Shown here in pieces: positions 49,852-59,002 of a DNA stretch of 64,000 nucleotides (positions within the stretch are counted from its first letter, which is position 1; every line of letters starts with the position of its first letter). The notes under the pieces were generated by a model. It did not search any database. It was given only the letters and a program-made list of their open reading frames with translations, and was not told where the DNA came from. A program made the position numbers and the translations under genes. Source of the DNA: Pseudothioclava sp033100795 (GTDB lineage Bacteria > Pseudomonadota > Alphaproteobacteria > Rhodobacterales > Rhodobacteraceae); the NCBI RefSeq assembly GCF_033100795.1, contig NZ_JAWLVI010000005.1, positions 177,813 through 241,812 of the forward strand. The letters run 5' to 3'.

Positions 49852-50764
49852 ATGGCACAGGTTGGGATGACCGACGAGTCGATGGCGCGCCAGATGATGC
49901 GCGCCGAATACCTTGATGCGGAAACCGAGGCGGAACTCGCGCGCGCATGGCGCGACAACCGCGATAAAGAGGCGNCGCGCATGGCGCGACAACCGCGATA
50001 AAGAGGCGCTGCACCGGCTGGTGACGGCCTATATGCGCCTTGCGATCTCGATGGCGTCCAAATTCCGCCGCTATGGCGCGCCGATGAATGACCTGATCCA
50101 GGAGGCGTCGCTTGGCTTGATGAAGGCCGCCGACAAGTTCGACCCCGACAGGGGCGTGCGGTTTTCGACCTATGCGGTGTGGTGGATCAAAGCCTCGATT
50201 CAGGATTTCGTGATGCGCAACTGGTCGATGGTGCGCACGGGGTCGACCTCGTCGCAGAAATCGTTGTTCTTCAACCTCAAGCGCGTGCAGGCGCAGATCG
50301 AGCGCGAGGCGGGTGCAGAAGGGCTGGTGCTGGACGGCGCGCAGTTGCGTCAGCGCGTGGCCGAGGTGATCGGCGTGCCGCTGGCCGATGTCGAGATGAT
50401 GGAGGGGCGCCTTTCGGGGATGGATTTCTCGCTGAACGCCACCCAGTCCAGCGACGACGAGGGGCGCGAATGGGTCGAAAGCCTTGAGGATGACGGCCCC
50501 GGCCCCGAAGAACGCACGCAGGTGCGCCACGACGCCCTGACTATGCGCCGCTGGCTGCGCGAGGCGATGGGCGTTCTGACGGAGCGCGAGCGCTATATCG
50601 TCGGGCAGCGGCGACTTCTTGACGCACCGCGCACGCTTGAAAGCCTGGGCGAAGAGCTTGGTTTGTCTAAGGAACGTGTGCGCCAGCTTGAAGTTCAAGC
50701 TTTCGGGAAGATGCGTAAAAGCCTTGAACGTCACGACCGCGAGGTGCAAACCTTCCTCGCATGA
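49852..50764 (+). CDS. rpoH: Heat-shock sigma factor RpoH (sigma-32), sequence interrupted by an assembly duplication
   Basis: The ATG at 49852 has GGGAG upstream. The frame reads correctly to 49974, is broken by the duplicated 34 bases with an N at 49975, and resumes at 50009. Without the extra copy the gene encodes 292 residues, the normal RpoH length. Sigma region 2 is seen in LVTAYMRLAISMASKFRRYG and GLMKAADKFDPDRGVRFSTY; the RpoH box QKSLFFNLK follows; region 4.2 is LGLSKERVRQLEVQAFGKMR. RpoH directs RNA polymerase to heat-shock promoters. Its stop overlaps the chaN start by four bases. An isolated palindrome precedes it at 49764. Many Rhodobacteraceae carry two RpoH paralogues, and which one this is cannot be decided here. 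Confidence 0.93.
49941..50008. repeat. 34-bp exact tandem duplication across an ambiguous base (probable contig join)
   Basis: The 34 bases at 49941-49974 recur at 49975-50008, with the first base of the second copy given as N and the other 33 identical. The unit is not a multiple of three and breaks rpoH. Overlapping contig ends joined with one N would produce exactly this. Confidence 0.93.
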
Positions 50765-51594
50765 AGGCATTTGCATTTTCCCTTTCCCTGATGCTTGCGG
50801 CGGCGCCTGCTGCCGCAACCGAAGTCACCGCCGATACTGTCGGCCCGCTCATTCAACTGATGCAGCCCGACATCGCCGTTCTGGGCGAGGTGCATGACAA
50901 CCCGATCCATCATCTTAATCAGGCGGCGGCGATCCGGGCGCTGAAGCCCAAGGCGCTGGTGTTCGAGATGCTGACGCCCGATCAGGCCGCGCAAATCACG
51001 CCCGCTTTGCGCAAAGACCCGAAGGCGCTGGCGCAGGCGATCGGCTGGGAAGAGGCAGGCTGGCCCGATTTCGCGATTTACGCGCCGATTTTTCAGGCCG
51101 CGCCCGACGCGCTGATTATCGGCGCGGCGCTTCCGCGGGACGAATTGCGCACGATTATGGCCGAGCCGATCGAGCGCTATCTGGGTGTAGATGCGGCGGG
51201 GTTCGGGGTGGATCAGCCCTATCCGCCAGAATTGCAAAAAAGCCTTGAGGACGAGGCGCAGCGCGACCATTGCAACGCGCTCCCGCCCGAGGCGCTTCCG
51301 AAAATCGTCGAGGCGCAGCGGTTGCGCGATGCGGTCTTTACCCGCACCGCCATGCGGGCGCGCAAAACCACGGGCGGGCCGGTTGCGGTGATTACCGGCA
51401 CGGGCCACACGCGCACCGATCTGGCGGTGCCGCATATGTTGCGCAAGGCATTGCCGGGGTTGAAGATCCTCGCGCTTGGGCAGGTCGAACAGGCCGAAGG
51501 CGAGGCGCTGCCCGACGATCTTCCCTATGACTTCTGGATCGTAACCGATCCGGCACCGCGCGAAGACCCTTGTCTGGTGTTCCAGAAGGGCTGA
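50761..51594 (+). CDS. ChaN family (haem-binding uptake-like) exported protein
   Basis: 277 residues. A Sec signal peptide (KAFAFSLSLMLAAAPAAA) is followed by the ChaN domain: PDIAVLGEVHDNPIHHLNQA near the start, then ALVFEMLTPDQA, and VAVITGTGHTRTDLAVPHML near the end. In Campylobacter, ChaN is a lipoprotein binding haem pairs; this protein has no lipobox and is probably periplasmic. It is coupled to rpoH by ATGA, which would place it in a heat-shock sigma transcript. Haem binding is inferred from family only. Confidence 0.85.
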   Translation: MKAFAFSLSLMLAAAPAAATEVTADTVGPLIQLMQPDIAVLGEVHDNPIHHLNQAAAIRALKPKALVFEMLTPDQAAQITPALRKDPKALAQAIGWEEAGWPDFAIYAPIFQAAPDALIIGAALPRDELRTIMAEPIERYLGVDAAGFGVDQPYPPELQKSLEDEAQRDHCNALPPEALPKIVEAQRLRDAVFTRTAMRARKTTGGPVAVITGTGHTRTDLAVPHMLRKALPGLKILALGQVEQAEGEALPDDLPYDFWIVTDPAPREDPCLVFQKG

Positions 51595-51648
51595 GGCTTG
51601 CGCCTTGCGGCCCCGCCGCCTAAGCATTTGGAAACGGCGGAGGGTGCG

Positions 51649-52845
51649 ATGCTTGCGGGCAAGAAAATACTTCTGATCATCGGTGGCGGGATCGCGGCCT
51701 ATAAGTCGCATGAAACGATCCGTCGTCTGCGCGAGCGCGGAGCAAGCGTTGTGCCGGTGCTGACACGCGCGGCCGAGGAATTTGTGACGCCGCTCAGTGT
51801 CTCGGCGCTGGCGGGCGAAAAGGTCTATCGTGATCTCTTCGATCTGACCGACGAGGCCGAGATGGGCCATATCCAGCTAAGCCGCGCTGCCGATCTGGTG
51901 GTGGTGGCGCCCGCGACCGCCGATCTGATGGCGAAGATGGCGGCGGGGCTGGCGAATGATCTGGCCTCGACCCTTTTGATGGCGACCGACAAGCGCGTGC
52001 TGATCGCGCCTGCGATGAACGTGCGGATGTGGGACCACCCCGCGACACAACGCAACCGCGCGCAGCTTGCGTCCGACGGGGTGCTGTATGTTGGCCCGAA
52101 CGAAGGCGATATGGCTTGCGGCGAGTTTGGCGCGGGCCGGATGGCCGAGCCGCTTGAGATCGTCGCGGCGATTGAGGGCGCCTTCGGGGGCGGGCCGCTG
52201 AAGGGGAAGCATGTGCTTGTGACCTCGGGGCCGACGCATGAGCCGATTGATCCGGTGCGCTATATCGCGAACCGCTCGTCCGGGGCGCAAGGCGCTGCAC
52301 TGGCTGCGGCACTGCGTGACCTTGGTGCGCGGGTGAGCTTTGTCACGGGGCCGGCCGATGTGCCGCCGCCCGCAGGCGTCGATGTGATCCGTGTGCAAAG
52401 CGCGCGCGACATGCTGACGGCGGTCGAGGCGGCGCTTCCCGCGGATGCCGCTGTGTTTGCTGCCGCCGTTGCCGATTGGCGGGTTGCCAATGCCGCTGGC
52501 CAAAAGATGAAAAAGGATGCAAGCGGCACCTTGCCGGTGCTGGAGTTTGCCGAAAACCCCGACATCCTGCGTCATGTCTCGCAACTGGGGCAGGGGCGGC
52601 CTTCGCTGGTTGTGGGCTTCGCCGCCGAGACCGAAAAGGTTGTCGAACACGCCACCGCCAAACGCGCGCGCAAGGGCTGTGACTGGATCGTTGCGAATGA
52701 TGTCTCGCCCGAGACGGGCATCATGGGCGGGCGCGAAAATGCGGTGGTGATTATCTCGGATGCGGGGGCAGAGAGCTGGCCGCGCATGGACAAAAACGAG
52801 GTGGCCGCGCGTCTGGCTGCCCGCATTGCGGAGGCGCTGGCATGA
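51649..52845 (+). CDS. coaBC: Bifunctional phosphopantothenoylcysteine decarboxylase / phosphopantothenate-cysteine ligase
   Basis: 398 residues from ATG 51649 (GGAGG upstream). Makes 4'-phosphopantetheine on the way to CoA. The N-terminal flavoprotein CoaC domain opens KKILLIIGGGIAAYKSHETI and contains IAPAMNVRMWDHPATQRN with the active-site residues; the C-terminal CoaB ligase begins HVLVTSGPTHEPIDPVRYI and contains RSSGAQGAALAAAL and the ADWR segment. Its stop overlaps dut by four bases, so coaBC-dut forms a unit as in many proteobacteria. Confidence 0.97.
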   Translation: MLAGKKILLIIGGGIAAYKSHETIRRLRERGASVVPVLTRAAEEFVTPLSVSALAGEKVYRDLFDLTDEAEMGHIQLSRAADLVVVAPATADLMAKMAAGLANDLASTLLMATDKRVLIAPAMNVRMWDHPATQRNRAQLASDGVLYVGPNEGDMACGEFGAGRMAEPLEIVAAIEGAFGGGPLKGKHVLVTSGPTHEPIDPVRYIANRSSGAQGAALAAALRDLGARVSFVTGPADVPPPAGVDVIRVQSARDMLTAVEAALPADAAVFAAAVADWRVANAAGQKMKKDASGTLPVLEFAENPDILRHVSQLGQGRPSLVVGFAAETEKVVEHATAKRARKGCDWIVANDVSPETGIMGGRENAVVIISDAGAESWPRMDKNEVAARLAARIAEALA

Positions 52846-53312
52846 CGACCCCTTTGATTGCGGTGATCCATGAGGACTGGGCCGATCCGACCGTGGCTTT
52901 ACCCGCCTATGAAACCGAAGGCGCGGCAGGCGCCGATCTGCGCGCGAACCTGCCGCCCGAATATCGCGGTGTGGGCATCACGCTTGCGCCCCTGTCGCGC
53001 GCACTGATTCCGACGGGGCTGCGCGTGGAAATTCCGGCAGGGTTCGAGATGCAGATCCGTCCGCGCTCGGGGCTGGCCTTCAAGCACGGGATTTCCATTC
53101 CGAACGCGCCCGGCACCATCGACAGCGATTATCGCGGGCCTTTGGGCGTGCTTCTGATCAACCTTGGCACCGAGCCGTTCAAGGTCGCGCATGGCGACCG
53201 GATCGCGCAGGCGATTGTCGCGCCTGTCGTGCAGGCTCGCTACGCGCAGGCTGAGGGTCTAAGCGATACCGCGCGCGGGGCGGGCGGGTTCGGCTCGACC
53301 GGACGGGGCTAA
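52842..53312 (+). CDS. dut: dUTP diphosphatase
   Basis: 156 residues, a trimeric dUTPase. All five motifs are visible: EGAAGADLRA (1), IRPRSGLAFKHG (2), GTIDSDYRGPLGVLLINLG (3), HGDRIAQAIVAP (4) and RGAGGFGSTGRG (5). Hydrolyses dUTP to dUMP, keeping uracil out of DNA and feeding thymidylate synthesis. It is coupled to coaBC (ATGA), with only three bases before the moeB-like gene. Confidence 0.97.
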   Translation: MTTPLIAVIHEDWADPTVALPAYETEGAAGADLRANLPPEYRGVGITLAPLSRALIPTGLRVEIPAGFEMQIRPRSGLAFKHGISIPNAPGTIDSDYRGPLGVLLINLGTEPFKVAHGDRIAQAIVAPVVQARYAQAEGLSDTARGAGGFGSTGRG

Positions 53313-53315
53313 GCG

Positions 53316-54356
53316 ATGCTTGGGGGCTTCCTGCTTTTGGGCGTTCTGGCGCTTGGGCTGGTGATGAAGGCGCCGCTGCGCATGGTCGCGGGGGTGCTGG
53401 CGGTGCTCTGGCTGGCCTTTACCGCCTCGCATCTGGTGTTGCCTGCGATGCACCCTGTGTCGCGCGGCATCGGGGGCAGCCTGCCCGCGTGGATCGGGCT
53501 TGGCGTTGTGGCGGCAATTGTGCTGGCCTATCGCGCGGGTCTGGGGCATCTGCGCCAGCGCGCGGTGGAACCGGCTGCTGCGCCGACGGGCACCTTTTCC
53601 GAGGCCGAGCTGGACCGTTACGCCCGCCATATCCTGTTGCGAGAGGTCGGTGGCCCCGGGCAGAAAAAGCTGAAGAATGCCAAGGTTCTGGTGGTGGGCG
53701 CTGGTGGGCTTGGCTCGCCCGTGCTGCTGTATCTTGCAGCGGCAGGCGTTGGCACGATTGGCGTTGTCGATGACGATGTGGTCTCGAATTCGAACCTGCA
53801 ACGGCAGGTGATCCACCGCGACGCGGACATCGGCAAGCCCAAGGTGTTTTCCGCCGAGGCCGCGATGAAAGCGCTCAACCCCCATATTACGGTGCGCCCC
53901 TATAACCGGCGGCTGGCGGAGGCCGAGGCGCGTGCCTTGGTTGCCGAATACGATCTGGTTATCGACGGGACGGATAATTTCGACACGCGCTATATGCTGA
54001 ACGAAGCCTGCGTGGCCGCGGGGAAACCGCTTTTGTCGGGCGCGATCACCCAATGGGAGGGGCAGCTTTCGCTTTATGATCCGGCGAAAGGCGCGCCCTG
54101 CTATGCCTGCGTCTTCCCCGAGCGCCCCGCGCCCGGTCTTGTGCCGACCTGCGCCGAGGCGGGCGTGATCGGCGCGCTGCCCGGAGTGATCGGGTCGATG
54201 ATGGCGGGCGAGGCGATCAAGGCAATCACCGGGGCAGGGCAAGACCTGCGCGGGCGCTTGCTGATCCATGACATGCTCTGGGGCGAAAGCCGCCAGATTT
54301 CGGTGAAACGTCAGGCAGATTGCGCCGTTTGCAGCGGGGCTGGCGCGGCAGAGTAG
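53316..54356 (+). CDS. moeB: Membrane-anchored ThiF/MoeB-type sulfur-carrier adenylyltransferase
   Basis: 346 residues. Two to three hydrophobic helices fill the first 80 residues (FLLLGVLALGLVMKAPLRMV, then a second near WIGLGVVAAIVLAYRAG). From about 95 the E1-like domain has LDRYARHILLREVGGPGQKK, nucleotide-binding VLVVGAGGLGSPVLLYLA, DGTDNFDTRY, the zinc pairs CYAC and CAVC, and a cysteine in GLVPTCAEAG. It activates the C-terminal glycine of a carrier such as MoaD or ThiS. No rhodanese domain is present. Specificity for molybdopterin rather than thiamine is not decidable here. It is the last gene of rpoH-chaN-coaBC-dut-moeB, 27 bases before a peptidase gene. Confidence 0.86.
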   Translation: MLGGFLLLGVLALGLVMKAPLRMVAGVLAVLWLAFTASHLVLPAMHPVSRGIGGSLPAWIGLGVVAAIVLAYRAGLGHLRQRAVEPAAAPTGTFSEAELDRYARHILLREVGGPGQKKLKNAKVLVVGAGGLGSPVLLYLAAAGVGTIGVVDDDVVSNSNLQRQVIHRDADIGKPKVFSAEAAMKALNPHITVRPYNRRLAEAEARALVAEYDLVIDGTDNFDTRYMLNEACVAAGKPLLSGAITQWEGQLSLYDPAKGAPCYACVFPERPAPGLVPTCAEAGVIGALPGVIGSMMAGEAIKAITGAGQDLRGRLLIHDMLWGESRQISVKRQADCAVCSGAGAAE

Positions 54357-54383
54357 GCCCAAGCGGGCAAAGGAGTTTTGACA

Positions 54384-56393
54384 ATGACGAATGTGCTATT
54401 GACGGATTGGACCGGCCCCTTTGCCTTGCCGCCTTTCGCGGCGCTCCGCGATGAGGATTTCGGCCCCGCTTTTGATGCCGCGCTTGAAGAGGCCCGCGCG
54501 AATGTAGCGCAAATCGTGGCCAATCCGGCAGCGCCCGATTTCGCCAATACCATCGAGGCGCTGGAGCAGGCCGAAGGGTTGCTCGACCGCGTTTCGGGTC
54601 TTTTCTACAATCTGGCTGGCGCCGACAGCACGCCCGCGCGCCAAGCGCTCCAGCGCGAATTGGCGCCCAAGCTTTCGGCGTTCTCGTCCGAGGTTCTGAT
54701 GAACCCCGCACTGTTTGCGCGCGTTCAGGCTGTGGTGGACACGGCCCAAGGGCTGAGTGCCGAACAGGCGCGTGTGCTTGACCTGTATCGCCAGATGTTC
54801 GTCCGCGCAGGCGCCGCGCTTGAGGGCGAAGACGCGACCCGCATGGCTGCGATCAAGTCGCGGCTTGCCGTTCTGGGGACCGAGTTCACGCAGAACCTTC
54901 TGGCGGATGAAAGCGAATGGTTCATGGATCTGGCCGAGGTCGATCTGGAAGGCTTGCCTGCGTTCGTGGTGGATGCAGCCCGAGCTGCGGGCGCAGAACG
55001 TGGTGCGGCGGGGCCGGTGGTGACGCTCTCGCGGTCACTGATCGTGCCGTTCTTGCAGTTCTCGCCGCGCCGCGACCTGCGCGAGCGCGCCTATCGGGCG
55101 TGGGCCGCGCGCGGGGCAAACGGCGGCAAGACCGACAACCGGGCGATTGCCGCCGAAACGCTGGCGCTGCGCGAGGAACGCGCCAAGCTGTTGGGCTATC
55201 CTTCGTTCTCGGCCTACAAGCTGGAACCCGAGATGGCGAAAACGCCCGAACGTGTGCGCGAACTGTTGATGCGTGTCTGGGAACCTGCCAAGGCCAAGGC
55301 CGAAGCCGATGCCGATGTGCTGGCCGAGATGATGCACGCGGACGGGGTGAACGGCGATCTGGAGCCTTGGGACTGGCGCTATTATTCGGAAAAGCGCCGC
55401 GTGGCAGAGCATGATTTCGATGAGGCGGGGCTGAAGCCCTATCTTTCGCTGGGTGCGATGCTGGGCGCGATGTTCGACACGGCGAACCGCCTGTTCGGGC
55501 TGGAGTTTGCCGAGATTGACGGCCCCTTCTACCACCCGGATGTGCGCGGCTGGGAGGTCACGCGGGGCGGTCAGCATGTCGCGGTGTTCCTGGGCGACTA
55601 TTTTGCGCGCGGGTCCAAACGGTCGGGGGCGTGGTGCTCGGCGATGCGCAGCCAGCGTAAGCTCGGCGGCGATGTGCGCCCGATCGTCGTCAATGTATGC
55701 AACTTCGCGAAGGGCGAGCCGACACTGCTAAGCTATGATGACGCGCGCACCCTGTTCCACGAGTTTGGCCACGCGCTGCACCAGATGCTGTCGGATGTGA
55801 CCTATCAGTTCATCTCGGGGACCAGTGTCGCGCGCGATTTCGTCGAACTTCCCTCGCAGCTCTACGAGCACTGGCTGGAGGTGCCTGAGGTTCTGGAGCG
55901 CCACGCGCGGCATTATAAGACGGACGAGGCGATGCCGGCCGAGCTGCTGCGCAAACTTCTGGCGGCGGCGACCTACGATCAGGGCTTCGCGACGGTCGAG
56001 TTTCTGGGTTCGGCGCTGGTCGATCTGGCCTTCCACGAGGGCGCAGCCCCCGCCGATCCGATGGCTATGCAGGCCGATGTTCTGGCGGCTATCGGGATGC
56101 CCAAGGCGATCGGGATGCGCCACGCAACGCCGCATTTCGCGCATGTCTTCTCGGGCGACGGATATTCGTCGGGGTATTACAGCTATATGTGGTCCGAGGT
56201 GATGGACGCGGACGCATTCGCCGCCTTCGAAGAGGTTGGCGACCCCTTCGATCCGGCCACGGCCAGGCGGCTTGAGGCGTTCATCCTCTCGGCTGGCGGT
56301 TCGCGCCCGCCCGAAGAACTGTATACCGCGTTCCGCGGGCAGATGCCGGGGGTCGAGCCGTTGCTTAAAGGGCGCGGGTTGCTGGAGGCTTAG
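54384..56393 (+). CDS. M3 family zinc metallopeptidase (oligopeptidase A / Dcp type)
   Basis: 669 residues from ATG 54384 (AGGAG eight bases upstream; a TTG two codons earlier is not favoured). The zinc motif HEFGH is near residue 458 (TLFHEFGHALHQML), with the downstream Glu in FVELPSQLYEHW. YYSYMWSEVMDADAF near the C-terminus is the conserved substrate-binding segment. Cleaves short peptides in the cytoplasm; no signal peptide is present. Whether it prefers dipeptidyl (Dcp) or oligopeptide (OpdA/PrlC) cleavage is uncertain. It ends with a four-base overlap against the convergent CDF gene. Confidence 0.93.
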   Translation: MTNVLLTDWTGPFALPPFAALRDEDFGPAFDAALEEARANVAQIVANPAAPDFANTIEALEQAEGLLDRVSGLFYNLAGADSTPARQALQRELAPKLSAFSSEVLMNPALFARVQAVVDTAQGLSAEQARVLDLYRQMFVRAGAALEGEDATRMAAIKSRLAVLGTEFTQNLLADESEWFMDLAEVDLEGLPAFVVDAARAAGAERGAAGPVVTLSRSLIVPFLQFSPRRDLRERAYRAWAARGANGGKTDNRAIAAETLALREERAKLLGYPSFSAYKLEPEMAKTPERVRELLMRVWEPAKAKAEADADVLAEMMHADGVNGDLEPWDWRYYSEKRRVAEHDFDEAGLKPYLSLGAMLGAMFDTANRLFGLEFAEIDGPFYHPDVRGWEVTRGGQHVAVFLGDYFARGSKRSGAWCSAMRSQRKLGGDVRPIVVNVCNFAKGEPTLLSYDDARTLFHEFGHALHQMLSDVTYQFISGTSVARDFVELPSQLYEHWLEVPEVLERHARHYKTDEAMPAELLRKLLAAATYDQGFATVEFLGSALVDLAFHEGAAPADPMAMQADVLAAIGMPKAIGMRHATPHFAHVFSGDGYSSGYYSYMWSEVMDADAFAAFEEVGDPFDPATARRLEAFILSAGGSRPPEELYTAFRGQMPGVEPLLKGRGLLEA

Positions 56394-57274
56394 GCCCGCC
56401 AGACATCCTGATGGATGATAATTTCGGCGTGGGGGTAGGCGGTGAAGATCGCGCGCTTTAGCCCTGCGCTGATGTCGTGGGCCTGCTCCAGCGTCTGGCT
56501 GCCGTCAAGTTCCACATGCAGGTTCACGAACAGGCGCGATCCGGCGGTGCGGGTTTTCAGATCATGGTGCCCCAGAACGCCGGGGTAGTCCGTTGCGATA
56601 CGCGCGATGTCGGCGATGATTTCAGGCTCGGCGGCGCGATCCATCAGCGCGTGGAACGCCGCAGTGCCAATCCCGAGCGAGCCATAAAGCATATAAGCTG
56701 CGGCAAGGATCGCGATGATGCTGTCGACCTGCGCAATACCAAAGCGCGCCGAGAGCACCAGCGCGATAATCGCGCCGATGGTGGGCATCAGGTCACCAAG
56801 ATAGTGCAGCCGGTCCGCCGCGACGACCTTGTTTCCCGTGCGCGCGGCCACCCGCGATTGCCACAAGACCAGCGCGCCGGTCAGCACAATTGACACGACC
56901 ATCACAACGATACCACCGCTTTCATGCGCCAGCGCCCTTGGCTCGGGCGCGGTCAGGCGGATCATCGCGGTCGTGGCAATCGCAATGGCCGACCCCGCAA
57001 CAATGATCGCCTGCGCCAGAGAGGTCAGATCCTCGATCGAGGTATGCCCGAAGGCGTGATCGTCATCGGCGGGGCGCGCGGCATAAAAGATCGCCCCCAG
57101 CCCCGCGCCCGAGACCAGCAAATCCATCACGCTATCGGCCAGCGAGGCCGCGATCGACAGCGAGCCGGTCTGCGCCAGCGCCCACAGCTTGATCGCAACC
57201 AGAATCAGCGCCACGGAAACCGAGGCGATTCCGGCCGAAATGTTCAGCCCGTGATGAGTGTCATGCGTCGTCAT
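56390..57274 (-). CDS. Cation diffusion facilitator (FieF-type) metal transporter
   Basis: 294 residues. Six membrane helices are visible; metal-site Asp residues are in ASLADSVMDLLVSG (helix 2) and ADRLHYLGDLMP (helix 5, with HxxxD). A cytoplasmic C-terminal domain follows (GVLGHHDLKTRTAGSRLFVN then LHVELDGSQTLEQAHDIS), the FieF pattern for Zn/Fe/Cd export. Metal choice cannot be read. It lies 44 bases downstream of the SH3 protein gene on the same strand and may share its transcript. Confidence 0.93.
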   Translation of the reverse strand: MTTHDTHHGLNISAGIASVSVALILVAIKLWALAQTGSLSIAASLADSVMDLLVSGAGLGAIFYAARPADDDHAFGHTSIEDLTSLAQAIIVAGSAIAIATTAMIRLTAPEPRALAHESGGIVVMVVSIVLTGALVLWQSRVAARTGNKVVAADRLHYLGDLMPTIGAIIALVLSARFGIAQVDSIIAILAAAYMLYGSLGIGTAAFHALMDRAAEPEIIADIARIATDYPGVLGHHDLKTRTAGSRLFVNLHVELDGSQTLEQAHDISAGLKRAIFTAYPHAEIIIHQDVWRA

Positions 57275-57318
57275 GGGGCGGGTCTAGCACCCTTTGGGGG
57301 CGGGCGAAAAGCCAAAGA

Positions 57319-57849
57319 TCACTCGCGCGTTTCGTCGGGGAAGACGCCCCAGAGGTTGCTTTTCTCGGTCCAGCCTTCGATCCCGTCTTGCGATACCTCG
57401 CACCAGCGCGGCAGACATTCGCCCAGCTTCATAATCGCACCGGCCTCGGCGATGCCGGTCACGGGCGAGGATTGCTCGGCGCGGGCGTGCAGTTCGGCCA
57501 TGTCGCTTTCGACGGTCACATTACGCACGCCCGAAAGCAGCGAATAATGCACCCAGCCGCCTGCGCCGTCGCGGTCTTCGACGCGGCGCCAGTGGCCGAA
57601 CTCGGCGGTGATTTTCAGCGGCATTCCATTGTGCTTGAACACCCAGTCGATGCGATGTGACAGCGAAGGGCCGCGCCGCGCGTTCCCCTGATCGCCCTTG
57701 AGAGAGACAAAGCGCGGCACCGGGAGGTTCGTAACCGGACCCTTTGTCTCCTGGCTGCGCGCGGGGGCGTCTTGGGCATTTGCCGGAAGACATAGCGATG
57801 CCGCGATAATCGCCACGATAGCGCCGATCCGAAAAGACCTGTTCTGCAT
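57319..57849 (-). CDS. Exported bacterial SH3-domain protein
   Basis: 176 residues from ATG 57849 (GAGG nine bases upstream; ATG 57864 is also possible). A signal peptide (FRIGAIVAIIAASLCLPANA) gives an extracytoplasmic protein. VPRFVSLKGDQGNARRGPSL, GMPLKITAEFGHWRRVEDRD and GWVHYSLLSGVR are the SH3_4 pattern; a second SH3-like unit follows with the cysteine pair in GECLPRWCEV, then DGIEGWTEKSNLWGVFP. It probably binds cell-wall components. Divergent from the 2-hydroxyacid dehydrogenase gene. Confidence 0.85.
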   Translation of the reverse strand: MQNRSFRIGAIVAIIAASLCLPANAQDAPARSQETKGPVTNLPVPRFVSLKGDQGNARRGPSLSHRIDWVFKHNGMPLKITAEFGHWRRVEDRDGAGGWVHYSLLSGVRNVTVESDMAELHARAEQSSPVTGIAEAGAIMKLGECLPRWCEVSQDGIEGWTEKSNLWGVFPDETRE

Positions 57850-58015
57850 TCGAAACTGCCTCATTCTCTGGCGATCAAAAGCACCGCCGCGCAAGAAAAT
57901 TGCGCTAACAGGCATGTTTGTGCCAATTTTATTACTTGCGGGGTCTTGTGTATTCCCCCGTTGATAGGCAGTTTGCACGATAACACAGAAGCTTTGAAGA
58001 GAGGAGAGTCGGCCC

Positions 58016-59002
58016 ATGCCAGCACCGCGCTTGAGTGTTGTCGTGACGCGACGGTTGCCCGAAGTCGTCGAGACGCGGATGAAAGAGCTGTTCGATGTGG
58101 AATTGCGCCCGGATGATACGCGCATGACCCGCGAAGAGCTTGTGAGCGCGATGGGGCGGGCCGATGTTCTGGTGCCCTGCGTGACCGACCATATCGACGC
58201 GAGCATGTTGGCGCAGGCGGGCGAGCGGCTCAAGCTGATCGCGAACTATGGCGCGGGTGTTGACCATGTCGATGTAACCTCGGCGCGTCAGCGCGGGGTT
58301 CTGGTGTCGAATACGCCCGGCGTTGTGACCGAGGATACCGCCGATATGACGATGGCGCTGATCCTTGCGGTGACGCGGCGTATCCCCGAAGGGCTGGCGG
58401 TGATGCAGTCGGGCGAATGGGGCGGCTGGTCTCCGACGGCCTATCTTGGTGGCCGCATCGGTGGTCGGCGTCTGGGTATTCTGGGGATGGGCCGGATCGG
58501 TCAGGCGGTCGCGCGGCGTGCCGCTGCCTTCGGGATGCAGATCCACTATCACAACCGGCGGCGTCTGCGCCCCGAGGTCGAGCAGGAATTCGGCGCGACC
58601 TATTGGGAGAGCCTTGACCAGATGGTCAGCCGGATGGATGTGATCTCGGTCAACTGTCCGCATACGCCCTCGACCTTCCACCTGCTCAATGCGCGCCGCC
58701 TGAAGATGCTCAAGCCCGAGGCGGTGGTCGTGAATACCTCGCGCGGCGAGGTGATCGACGAGAACGCGCTCACGCGGATGCTGCGCGCGGGGGAACTGGC
58801 TGGCGCAGGGCTTGACGTGTTCGAACGCGGCGCCGAGGTCAATCCACGTCTGCGTGCGCTGCCCAATGTGGTGCTTTTGCCGCATATGGGCTCGGCCACG
58901 GTTGAAGGCCGCGTCGAGATGGGCGAGAAGGTGATTATCAACATCAAGACCTTCGCCGATGGGCATCGCCCGCCGGATCTGGTGGTTCCAGGACTTATGT
59001 AA
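58016..59002 (+). CDS. D-isomer-specific 2-hydroxyacid dehydrogenase (glyoxylate/hydroxypyruvate type)
   Basis: 328 residues with GAGGAG upstream. NAD(P)H-dependent; the Rossmann motif is LGILGMGRIGQAVARRAA, the substrate Arg is in VVNTSRGEVIDE, the Glu in LDVFERGAEV and the catalytic His in VVLLPHMGSATVEGR. The VTRRLPEVVETRMKELFDVE opening is that of the glycerate/glyoxylate reductase (GyaR/GhrB) branch, linking glyoxylate or hydroxypyruvate to glycerate; this complements SHMT in serine-type carbon flow. The next gene starts directly after its stop codon. Confidence 0.92.
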   Translation: MPAPRLSVVVTRRLPEVVETRMKELFDVELRPDDTRMTREELVSAMGRADVLVPCVTDHIDASMLAQAGERLKLIANYGAGVDHVDVTSARQRGVLVSNTPGVVTEDTADMTMALILAVTRRIPEGLAVMQSGEWGGWSPTAYLGGRIGGRRLGILGMGRIGQAVARRAAAFGMQIHYHNRRRLRPEVEQEFGATYWESLDQMVSRMDVISVNCPHTPSTFHLLNARRLKMLKPEAVVVNTSRGEVIDENALTRMLRAGELAGAGLDVFERGAEVNPRLRALPNVVLLPHMGSATVEGRVEMGEKVIINIKTFADGHRPPDLVVPGLM

